DNA of 64,000 nt from Acetilactobacillus jinshanensis_A (GTDB lineage Bacteria; Bacillota; Bacilli; Lactobacillales; Lactobacillaceae): contig CP171343.1 in NCBI GenBank assembly GCA_043289735.1, forward strand, positions 434,001 through 498,000, in the 5' to 3' direction. The position numbers and the translations under genes are program-made. Shown one piece after another: positions 56,923 through 64,000 of the stretch. Under the pieces are notes generated by a model. The model saw nothing but the letters and a program-made list of their open reading frames with translations. It had not been told where the DNA came from and searched no databases. The number at the start of each line of letters is the position of its first letter. The first letter of the stretch is position 1.

Positions 56923-57180
56923 ATGCTATTGTGGCTGCATATTTTATTTGTAATGGTCCTTTTGATCTTCTTATTCTTAGATCTTCGTAAACGAAACGGT
57001 TCGAAATTCGACACCATAATAATTCGTACTTTATATATTCTTTTTATTCTGGACGGTGCTTTTCTTTTACCCGCTGCCATGAGCCGCCATCCGTTATTAG
57101 CATTCGTTAAAGCGGGTGCCTCATTATGCATGATTGGCTTTCTAGAATTTCTAATGGCTAAACGGGCCAAGAATACCTAA
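56923..57180 (+). CDS. DUF1516 (YisL-like) membrane protein
   Basis: An 85-residue protein with three hydrophobic segments: WLHILFVMVLLIFLFL, TLYILFILDGAFLL, and ASLCMIGFLEFLMA ending in a basic tail. Size, topology and the GFLEFLMAKRAKN ending resemble the YisL/DUF1516 family. AGGAG precedes the ATG. Function of the family is unknown. Confidence 0.75.
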   Translation: MLLWLHILFVMVLLIFLFLDLRKRNGSKFDTIIIRTLYILFILDGAFLLPAAMSRHPLLAFVKAGASLCMIGFLEFLMAKRAKNT

Positions 57181-57312
57181 CTAAAGGGTTCCTAGTTATC
57201 AGCATTATTTTAATCTTATCTTAATCGGTTTAGGCCTATTAACCGCTGGTTTTCGACCGTGGATTCATTTATAATTAAAAGTGAATTTGATAGATAATAG
57301 GGAGGCCTCAAA

Positions 57313-57673
57313 ATGAGCAACCTTTTTGGTAAAGCTCTGCGAAAGTTAGGCTACAGAAGAATCTCTCATCGGTTCGGTCTGCGCTAAATCAGGACTGTCA
57401 TACGTCCATCTGCTCCGGCTTGAACAAGGGAAGAAAATTCACGTTACGACCTCGACGATCGATCGTTTAGCGATGGGCCTCGATATTCCCGTCAGTAAAT
57501 TAGTTCGGCTTTACGGTAAAAGCCTCCAAGATGCTCAGCATTCCTCTGCTAAAGGGTTGGATCTTAACCAAGCTTTACAGAACGGAACGCCGCTAAATTG
57601 GCATGGCATTCAGCTCGATAATGATACTAGGCATCAACTCCAAGTTTGGTTTCAAGATCGGTTTGAAGATTAA
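57313..57673 (+). pseudogene. XRE-family HTH regulator, frameshifted
   Basis: ATG at 57313 with GGGAGG upstream. After small frame shifts near 57350 and 57385 the protein reads GKALRK, an HTH with SGLSYVHLLRLEQGKK, then STIDRLAMGLDIPVSKLVRL, which is intact to 57673. It is about 115 residues in all. The target is unknown; it shares the typical XRE core only. Confidence 0.7.
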
Positions 57674-57709
57674 TTGCGGCAACGGTGTTCCTGGCTGATA
57701 AATATGAAT

Positions 57710-57742
57710 AGAAAAGCCACACGTTTATTCAAACGTGTGGCT
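57710..57742. terminator. Intrinsic terminator (twin hairpin 1)
   Basis: Perfect hairpin AGCCACACGTTT/AAACGTGTGGCT flanked by AAAA and an AT-rich run, after the XRE gene. Confidence 0.85.
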
Positions 57743-57917
57743 ATGTAAATAATCATTAATCATTCTTTAGCTGATATTATTGGAGCTAAGTTATCATCTG
57801 ATATTACAATACAAACACAAAAAGACTTAATATTAATAATATTTATATAATTATTATTATATTTAATAATATTAATAACTTGGTGTTTTCCTTAGTGAAT
57901 ATTAATATCAATTCTAA
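57743..57917. other. AT-rich spacer between twin terminators
   Basis: About 175 bases composed largely of AAT/ATT runs, with no ORF or tRNA. A longer AT inverted repeat (ATATTAATAATATT, 57831-57860) is the only visible structure. Confidence 0.5.
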
Positions 57918-57918
57918 T

Positions 57919-57953
57919 AAAAAAGCCACACGGTTTATCAACCGTGTGGCTTA
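57919..57953. terminator. Intrinsic terminator (twin hairpin 2)
   Basis: Hairpin AAGCCACACGGTT/AACCGTGTGGCTT preceded by AAAAAA, so it works best on the minus strand for the gene ending at 58016. Its stem matches twin 1 in ten of twelve bases. Confidence 0.88.
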
Positions 57954-58015
57954 TATGAAATTACATTCACTAAAATTGTCAACAAATTTTAAGAAAAGTT
58001 AAATTATTTAGAATC

Positions 58016-58315
58016 TTAATAATCTAAGCGGTTCAAGTCTTTCTTCATTTTCTTGAACGTCTTCGGGGTCGCTTTATTCGGCTTATCAATCGTAGCGTTA
58101 ATGGTCTTCCAAACCTTCTTTAAAGTATTGCTCTTTTTGGAATCCTTACCAGATGAAGCTTTATCCCGTTCGACTAACGGCTTAACGGCACCGTACATGT
58201 TATTAGCGGCGTCCGAAATCTTTTGGGTATTATTTTGCTTAGCAGCTTGAATGCCGTCATCAGTAAAGGTTAAGGCATCGTTTTGTAAATCTTTAGATGA
58301 ACTAACTTTAGCCAT
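58016..58315 (-). CDS. Hypothetical helical protein, 99 residues
   Basis: An intact Lys-rich, all-helical protein (VSSSKDLQNDALTFTDDGI, then KKVWKTINATIDKPNKATPK). GGAGA precedes the ATG. No domain recognised; it follows purR in the same direction with 28 bases between, so it may be co-transcribed. Confidence 0.55.
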   Translation of the reverse strand: MAKVSSSKDLQNDALTFTDDGIQAAKQNNTQKISDAANNMYGAVKPLVERDKASSGKDSKKSNTLKKVWKTINATIDKPNKATPKTFKKMKKDLNRLDY

Positions 58316-58343
58316 TCTATTATCTCCTCTTAATTTTCAGAAT

Positions 58344-59159
58344 TTAAATATTATTTTTATTAAATAAATTACCGAGACTCGCTTTGATGTGATCCTGATT
58401 GGATTTAATCTTGATTAACGACTGATACGGTTCGTTAAAGTTGAAGTGACCATTGCTGCCGTCCGCTAAAATCGCGATGCCGGCTAACTTGCAATGGAAA
58501 GCTTTAATCAAATTGATCATGCCGTTAATGGTACTGCCTTCTTTAAGGTAGTCATCCACGATCAGAACGTGCGAATCGTCTTTAAGACTGCGTTGCGGCA
58601 AAACCAAATTATGCAGCTGATGGCTGCTAGCGGAAAAGTAGTTGACGTTAATGGTGGCCCCGTCACTGATTTTAGAATGATGAGCCGACGAAATAAACGA
58701 AACGCCTAATGCTTTCGCAACGCTCGGGGCGATTAAGCCCTTCCCGTTCATTGTCAAAACTTTATCCACGGGCTTGTTTAGGTACTGAGTCGCAACGACG
58801 TCCCCGATCTGTTCTAAAGTATAAGGCTGGCTAAGAATATCCGACATGTAAACGTAGCCGCCTGGTAAGTAACGTTCGTGATTATTTAAATCTCTTATGA
58901 TTTTACTAACGATCATCTTGGATCGTTTGGGACTAACTTTCGGCGTATAGGTAACGCCGCCGGTCGCGCCGACTTGAGTGTGAACCCGGCCGATTCCGCG
59001 AGTGGCAAAGTTATGCCGAATGATTTTGATATCCTTGCTAAGTGATGATTTAGCACAGCCGTACTTTTCGATAAATGACTTGGCGGTGACGGGATGGTTT
59101 GGATGTTCTAATAAAAACGAGGTAATGTTTATTAATCGGTCTCGACGTTTGACTGCCAT
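58344..59159 (-). CDS. purR: Purine operon repressor PurR
   Basis: An intact 271-residue regulator of the Bacillus/Lactococcus PurR type. An N-terminal winged helix (DRLINITSFLLEHPNHPV, then KSSLSKDIKIIR) is followed by a phosphoribosyltransferase-like domain with the PRPP motif VLIVDDYLKEGST near residue 200 and LTMNGKGLIAPSVA. It controls purine synthesis and salvage genes in response to PRPP. AAGGA lies before the ATG. Directly upstream is the 3' end of the amino-acid permease. Confidence 0.96.
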   Translation of the reverse strand: MAVKRRDRLINITSFLLEHPNHPVTAKSFIEKYGCAKSSLSKDIKIIRHNFATRGIGRVHTQVGATGGVTYTPKVSPKRSKMIVSKIIRDLNNHERYLPGGYVYMSDILSQPYTLEQIGDVVATQYLNKPVDKVLTMNGKGLIAPSVAKALGVSFISSAHHSKISDGATINVNYFSASSHQLHNLVLPQRSLKDDSHVLIVDDYLKEGSTINGMINLIKAFHCKLAGIAILADGSNGHFNFNEPYQSLIKIKSNQDHIKASLGNLFNKNNI

Positions 59160-59258
59160 ATAAAAAATTCCTTTTTATTAAATTTGTTTCTTTTTCCACT
59201 AATTTATAATACATGATTTTAATTTTCGTTAATTTAGTCCAAAGGAGATAAATTGAAA

Positions 59259-60498
59259 TTAATTATCGGCAATGCCGATAATCAGCCAAACTCCCGCATA
59301 GATTTTAGCAGGTGTACTCAGACCCACAAAGACCCCTAGCTACAGATGAAACTAATGATCGGCAGAACTGGATAGCCTGGGACTCTGAACGCCCGCTTTA
59401 GGTAGTCATGACCTTCATGCTTACTCAATTTAAATACGGCCACGGATACGAACATAAAAGCAATTAAGGTCCCGGCTGATACCAATTGAGCCAAGAAAGC
59501 GCGTGATTCGGTAAGTGATTCTCTGATTCAATTTACCTAGCCAGCCGGGAAGCATCCGATCGCGGCCGAACGAATAAATAAGCCGGGAACCACCCAGCGT
59601 CATCGCGATCAAAGCGGTAAACATCCCCAGGACGGCGACCGCTTGAATAATCGTGGCAACTCCAGACTGACCGCTTTTCTTAACGCCCAGCCGACCGGTT
59701 CCGCATTATTAGCGTAATGCGTGTACTTAAACATCCCCACTAAAATCAGAGAAACGCCGATGTATAAAATGACACCGATCAATAACGAACCGATGATTCC
59801 TCTGGGCATCGTCTTCTTGGGATTTTTAGCTTCGGCGGAATTAGCAGCGATGGCGTCAAAACCAATGTAGGAAACGAAAATCTGCGGAATTCCGGCATAG
59901 ATACCTTGCCAGCCACCGAAAGCTCCGCTAGCCGTCGGTCGATAATGCGGAATAAACGGAAAGTAATTCTTGAGGTGTAAAGCGGTGGCCCCGATGATGA
60001 TAAAGGCCAGTACGGCGATCACCTTTAGGACCACTAGGGTATTTTCGACTTTTGAAGTATTGTGATTACCGTGATAAATCAGGAATTTGGAAGCTTCAGG
60101 CCTAGCGGTGAAACCAAGCCCCGAAAGTTAGCTGAAATTCCCGAAGCGGTAAACGCCACGGCAATCAAATATTCAGCAATCAAGGACCAGCCGACGATCC
60201 AGCCCCAGAATTTACCGAAAATTACGCTGATCCAGGAATAGGCCGATCCGGCAAACGGCAACGTTGATGAAACTTCCGCATAGTTAAAAGAAACTAATCC
60301 GGCCACGACCGCCGCTAAAACGAACGACAATCGTACGGCCGGACCGGTATGACTCGCGGCCACGATCCCTGGCAGAGTAAAAATCGCGGTGGAAACGATG
60401 GTTCCGACGCCTAGGGCCAAAAAATCTTTCGTCGTTAGCGAACGAACCAAATGTGAATCCTTCTTTTCGTAGAATTTAACGTCCTGCTTCTGGTTCAT
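59259..60498 (-). pseudogene. APC-superfamily amino-acid permease, frameshifted
   Basis: A twelve-helix amino-acid transporter of the APA/CAT type, about 460 residues. From the ATG at 60498: SLTTKDFLALGVGTIVSTAI (helix 1 with the substrate motif), SFNYAEVSSTLPFAGSAYSW, IPQIFVSYIGFDAIAANSAEAKNPKKTMP, SRLIYSFGRDRMLPGWLG, and the last helix ending IIGIADN at a stop at 59259. Breaks near 60070, 59615 and 59460. The start region is open to metI upstream, without a stop between. Confidence 0.85.
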
Positions 60499-60539
60499 CT
60501 TTTGCAGAATTTTCAATAAATTTATCCAATAAAAAATCC

Positions 60540-61179
60540 CTACGACATCAGCATTCTCATGATCCGTCCATTTAGCTAAAAGATCACCGATGATCTGAAT
60601 AGCGAAAACCAGCACCAAAACGATGATCAACGACATTACGGTTACGTCACTTTCGAAGCGGTTATAGCCGACCATGATGGCTAGATTACCTAAGCCACCA
60701 CCACCGACGGTACCCGCCATTGCGGTTAAGCTGATCAAACTAATCAAAGTAATGACCGAAGTTCGGATCAAAGAAGGTAGGCTTTCCTTTAAATAGACCC
60801 GAAAGATGATCGATAGATTGCCGGAGCCCATAGCTTGAGCCGCTTCAATAATTCCCGGATCAACGTCAAGTAATGAATTCTGAACCTGACGGGCGTAAAA
60901 CGGGACCGTTCCAATGATCAGCGGAACGATCGAAGCGGTGGTACCGATACTGGTACCCACGATGAGCCGGGTCAGCGGTGCGATAACCGCCAACAAAATA
61001 ATAAACGGGATCGAACGGAACAGGTTAACGATCTTATCCAGGATCCAATAGACCTGATTTTGCTGACAAATCCCGTTAGGACCGGTGATCACCAACGCAA
61101 TCCCGATCAAAATTCCCAGGATTCCGGCAATTATCGCAGTGACTAAAGTCATGTAAATTGTCTGCCAGGTAGCGTTCAC
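60540..61179 (-). CDS. metI: Methionine ABC transporter permease MetI
   Basis: Permease of the D/L-methionine importer with five membrane helices. The ATPase-coupling EAA motif is EAAQAMGSGNLSIIFRVYL near residue 113, followed by TAMAGTVGGGGLGNLAI. About 213 residues match the family to AKWTDHE; then the frame continues through a short linker into the amino-acid permease, because the normal stop is missing. Eleven bases after metN. Confidence 0.93.
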
Positions 61180-61189
61180 AAAATCGGCT

Positions 61190-62140
61190 TCATATGAACA
61201 ACGTTAGGAAATAAATCTTCAAATTTTCACAGTATCGTTTGGCCTTCTGTACAGCTTTCGGTTTACCGTTCAAAGTCACGATCAGGTGACCGATCGGCAC
61301 CTGCTGAATATCTTCCACGTTGCCGTACAGGACGTTCGCGATCACCGAGAACTTACGGTACAGATTAATGATCAGAGGCTGATTAACGTCCGAGCCAAAG
61401 TACTTGAATAATAGTAACTGCTGATGATGCTTAGGATCGCCAAAGACGTCCAACAGCGAACCGTGTTCGATAATCCGGCCGTTGTCCATAAAGGCAACCT
61501 TATTGCAAATCGCTTTCACCGCATCCATTTCGTGAGTGATCAACAGAACGGTTAAGTTTAATTTATAGCTTAACGTCTTCAATAACTGCAGGATCTCGGC
61601 GGTGTTACGCGGGTCCAGAGCACTGGTGGCTTCATCACTGATCAATATCCTCGGTCGATTAGCTAACGCACGGGCGATCGCCACCCGTTGTTTCTGACCG
61701 CCGGAGAGCTGATCCGGATAAAATTCGCTCTTACTGTCTAAGACCACCAGCTTTAGTAGTTTATGGGCCCTCTGGCGACGATCCTTTCGTGACAATCGCT
61801 GACCTAACAGCGGAAATTCAACGTTATTCAAAACGGTCCGTGAAGTCATCAAATTATAGTGCTGAAAGATGACCCCGATCTTCTTACGGGCCTTAAGGAT
61901 CTGACGATGGCTAAAGTTCAAAACGTTCTGACCGTTAATAATAACTTTGCCATGCGACGGCTTTTGCAATCGATCGATGACCCGGACTAACGTACTTTTA
62001 CCGGCTCCGGAATAACCTACGATCCCGTAGATATCTCCTTGATCAATATTTAATGAAGCATCCCGCACCGCGTGAATCACGTTATGTTTATGCGGAAAGT
62101 CCACGTTAATGTGCTGAAGACTAATGATTGGTTGTCTCAT
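61190..62140 (-). CDS. metN: Methionine ABC transporter ATP-binding protein MetN
   Basis: A 316-residue ATPase energising methionine uptake. Walker A GYSGAGKST near residue 42, signature LSGGQKQRVAIARALA, Walker B ILISDEATSALD, H-loop ITHEMD. The C-terminal NIL/ACT-like regulatory domain (QQVPIGHLIVTLNG) is present but its last residues (LKIYFLTLFI) look shifted and end about 20 early. Located between metQ remnant and metI behind a methionine T-box. Confidence 0.95.
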   Translation of the reverse strand: MRQPIISLQHINVDFPHKHNVIHAVRDASLNIDQGDIYGIVGYSGAGKSTLVRVIDRLQKPSHGKVIINGQNVLNFSHRQILKARKKIGVIFQHYNLMTSRTVLNNVEFPLLGQRLSRKDRRQRAHKLLKLVVLDSKSEFYPDQLSGGQKQRVAIARALANRPRILISDEATSALDPRNTAEILQLLKTLSYKLNLTVLLITHEMDAVKAICNKVAFMDNGRIIEHGSLLDVFGDPKHHQQLLLFKYFGSDVNQPLIINLYRKFSVIANVLYGNVEDIQQVPIGHLIVTLNGKPKAVQKAKRYCENLKIYFLTLFI

Positions 62141-62201
62141 ATTAAACCATTAATCATCAATTAAAAAGATAAATATGATGCTTAATCATAAATTTAATAG
62201 A

Positions 62202-62566
62202 TTAAGGCCCGGGCTTCGTTAGAAGAATCGTTTTAGAGTAAAGCCCTAACGGTTCCACGATGGTCTTACCATCCGGAAGAATGTGAGAATGATGAACTGC
62301 ATTATAATTATCCAAGAATTGATAAGTTTGAAACGAATTAACGTCATTTTCTTGATGCTGTAAAGCTTGATTCGGCTGAGTGTAATCAGAAAAAGTTACT
62401 AATTTGATATGGATCCCCTGCTTTTTTAACTGCTTCGTTAACGGATCCCAAATTTACCACAACCCGATAACGCGATCGCCGGTGTAATCAACAAAGCGGC
62501 AACTAAAGCAACTTTGGCCCAACGTTTACTAAATAAATGTTTAACTTCATAACTAATACTTTTCAT
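62202..62566 (-). pseudogene. metQ: Methionine-binding lipoprotein MetQ, remnant
   Basis: From the ATG at 62566: a signal peptide with KRWAKVALVAALLITPAIAL and lipobox LSGC. Then in other frames come LVTFSDYTQPNQALQHQ, NDVNSFQTYQFLDNYNA and GKTIVEPLGLYSKT, ending at 62202. This is the N-terminal lobe of MetQ; residues 40-60 and the entire C-terminal half are missing. The lipoprotein would hand methionine to MetNI on the outer face of the membrane. Confidence 0.85.
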
Positions 62567-62639
62567 AACTTAAGAACTCCATCGATTTAAATCTTTCTAA
62601 TTCAACAACACGACATCTTTCTTAAAATCAACATCGCAA

Positions 62640-63095
62640 CTTTCATAGGTAATAAAAAAGCCCGCTTCTGCAATTTCTTAATATTAATGCAGAAACGAGC
62701 TTGAATTCGCGGTGCCATTCCACTTCGGTGATAGCTTACGCTATCATCCTTAATAACGTTTTATTTAAAATTCTGCACACCAACGAATTAAAAAAGAGCT
62801 CGTTTCTGTTAATGCAGAAGCGAACTCTTCATTCGTGATGCCATTCTACTTTAAAGGGTACCTTACGATCTCTTTCTCGATAACGTTTTCTAAATAAAAC
62901 GTGTGCCGTGGTAATGGTGGCCAACCCATTATTATCTCGACGTAAAGTTTCGATAACACCAATCACAAGCCATTTCGTTAGCTTAGATTCAATCCCTTCT
63001 CATCAAAACGGGATCTCGCTGATTCGTCTTAGCTGATTACTTACTTGCTCAATTTGTTTCGATAAACATTTTCTATCTATCGCTCAATGCAATTC
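62640..63095 (-). promoter_or_regulatory. Methionine T-box leader with two tandem antiterminator/terminator units
   Basis: Minus strand. Stem I contains AGCGAGATCCCG and a specifier AUG in ACGAAATGGCTTG (about 62970). A first expression platform has AGAATGGCATCACGAA and terminator TTCGCTTCTG/CAGAAACGAGCTCTTTTTT (62791-62830). A second, about 130 bases on, has GGAATGGCACCGCGAA (the better T-box match) and terminator GCTCGTTTCTGCA/TGCAGAAGCGGGCTTTTTT (62647-62705). Only one stem I is seen. The promoter is TTGACA (63119-63124), 17 bases, TTATAA (63096-63101). Confidence 0.85.
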
Positions 63096-63152
63096 TTATA
63101 ATATACTATTTTAGAAAATGTCAACCAATAAATTTAATATATTTTTCAAAAC

Positions 63153-64000
63153 ATGAAACTACATCTATTACTCACCAGTGACGTTCACGGATATTTAGTT
63201 CCCACTAATTACATTCACCAAACCTTTAACGCTCCGTTTGGATTGGAACGGGCTGCGACCTACCTCAAGCATCAGCAAAGTCAGCATCAATACACATTGA
63301 CTTTTGATGACGGCGACTACTTAGAAGGTTCACCATTAGCAGCCTATGCAGCTAAGAAGTATAATGCTCCAAAGCCGATTGATAACGCTTTTAACCACAT
63401 TCATTACGATTACGGCATCATCGGCAACCACGAATTTAACTTCGGAATCCCCTATTTAAAGAATTCAATCAAAGAATCTAAGCGCCCGTTTTTATGTGCT
63501 AACATTACCGATCAACAGGACAACTTGGTCTTTGGTAAGCCCTACGCCATCAAGCAAGTCGGTCCCATTAAAGTGGGGATCCTGGGGGCTACCACCCAGG
63601 GAACCCCGAAGTGGGAACTACCAGCCCACATTAAGGGACTGAAATTTCATTCGTTAGTTGCGACCGCTAAGAAATACGTTCCGATTATGCGGAAAAAAGC
63701 GGACGTTATCGTGGTCGTTTATCACGGTGGCTTTGAACGTGATCATAACGGTAAACCGACCGAAATCCTGGACGGTGAAAACGAAGGCTACCAATTACTT
63801 AAAGAAGTTCCAGGTATCGACGCCTTTTTAACTGGCCATCAGCATCGGGTCATTGCAGATCATCTATTCGGGGTTCCCGTTATGCAAGTCGGCTGCAAAG
63901 GTCAGTACGTCGGTAACGTTACCTTAGATATCCAAAACAAGAAGGTCGTCAACAGTCATGTTCATTTAGAACCCATGAAAAACGTGCCGATCGATCCGAA
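63153..64000 (+). CDS. 5'-nucleotidase/2',3'-cyclic phosphodiesterase family, N-terminal part
   Basis: ATG at 63153, open to the window end (282 residues). Metal-binding motifs of the calcineurin-like domain are in order: LTSDVHGYL (residues 7-15), FDDGDYLEG, GNHEFNFG near 93, VVVYHGGFERD and LTGHQHRV near 227. The substrate domain lies outside the window. No signal peptide, so cytoplasmic action on nucleotides is likely. Transcribed divergently from the methionine T-box operon, whose promoter lies just upstream. Confidence 0.93.
   Translation, partial: MKLHLLLTSDVHGYLVPTNYIHQTFNAPFGLERAATYLKHQQSQHQYTLTFDDGDYLEGSPLAAYAAKKYNAPKPIDNAFNHIHYDYGIIGNHEFNFGIPYLKNSIKESKRPFLCANITDQQDNLVFGKPYAIKQVGPIKVGILGATTQGTPKWELPAHIKGLKFHSLVATAKKYVPIMRKKADVIVVVYHGGFERDHNGKPTEILDGENEGYQLLKEVPGIDAFLTGHQHRVIADHLFGVPVMQVGCKGQYVGNVTLDIQNKKVVNSHVHLEPMKNVPIDP

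Noticed and set aside
59254..59345. Plus-strand ORF from a TTG with AAAGGAG upstream
   Set aside because: The same bases encode the C-terminal helix (IIGIADN) and stop of the amino-acid permease on the other strand, and the frame is only 29 codons.

Overview
The window looks like a chromosomal stretch from a low-GC Gram-positive of the family Lactobacillaceae. The evidence is lactobacillus-type housekeeping genes (murI, recA-recX, tyrS, purR, pepN, upp, arcC, pncB, DHA2 efflux), T-box leaders, a perfect CcpA cre site, GRP-type sugar transporters, an IS982 and an IS200/IS605 element, and a Ser/Ala-rich surface protein with a remnant KxYKxGKxW-type signal. A plant- or insect-associated lactobacillus is possible, but the genus cannot be fixed from sequence alone.

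Layout. 1-6.5 kb: murI (cut by the window edge), a free methionine-R-sulfoxide reductase, hypothetical genes, tRNA-Val, a GRP sugar transporter, and a divergent regulatory module (XRE repressor plus ImmA-type protease on one side, tightly coupled small genes ending in a MarR regulator on the other). 6.5-16 kb: zinc alcohol dehydrogenase, an NAD-dependent DNA ligase lacking the zinc-finger cysteines, tyrS and an NhaC-type transporter behind a tyrosine T-box, an adenosine deaminase joined to nicotinamidase, and an SDR. 16-30 kb: a tandem GRP transporter pair behind a cre site, recA-recX, damaged asnS, arcC, a YunD-like phosphoesterase, a DHA2 efflux pump, upp, and a class C26 gamma-glutamyl peptidase behind a cysteine-rich leader ORF. 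30-44 kb: damaged pyridoxine kinase, IS200/IS605, damaged pepN, flavodoxin, a damaged suf operon, nrdG joined to an Nramp fragment, nrdD joined to tdk, and an intact IS982. 44-57 kb: a decayed surface adhesin, a pyruvate oxidase remnant, pncB, a fourth GRP transporter, a MacB-like ABC system and shattered addAB. 57-64 kb: an XRE regulator, purR, an amino-acid permease, metI-metN-metQ behind a methionine T-box with a duplicated expression platform, and the start of a second 5'-nucleotidase.

How the genes fit together: several units concern amino-acid supply and sensing (tyrosine T-box with transporter and synthetase; methionine T-box with met ABC genes; a Cys-rich leader before a gamma-glutamyl peptidase), NAD and nucleotide salvage (nicotinamidase, pncB, adenosine deaminase, upp, tdk, two phosphoesterases, PurR) and hexose or pentose uptake (four GRP transporters).

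Caution: a large fraction of genes carry single-base frameshifts, often at homopolymers. Several also have internal deletions or in-frame joins to the neighbouring gene, including genes normally needed for growth (suf, asnS). Intact genes (recA, tyrS, pncB, purR, arcC, IS982) lie between them. Consensus or assembly error is the simplest explanation for much of this, so every fusion and pseudogene call below is conditional on the underlying reads.
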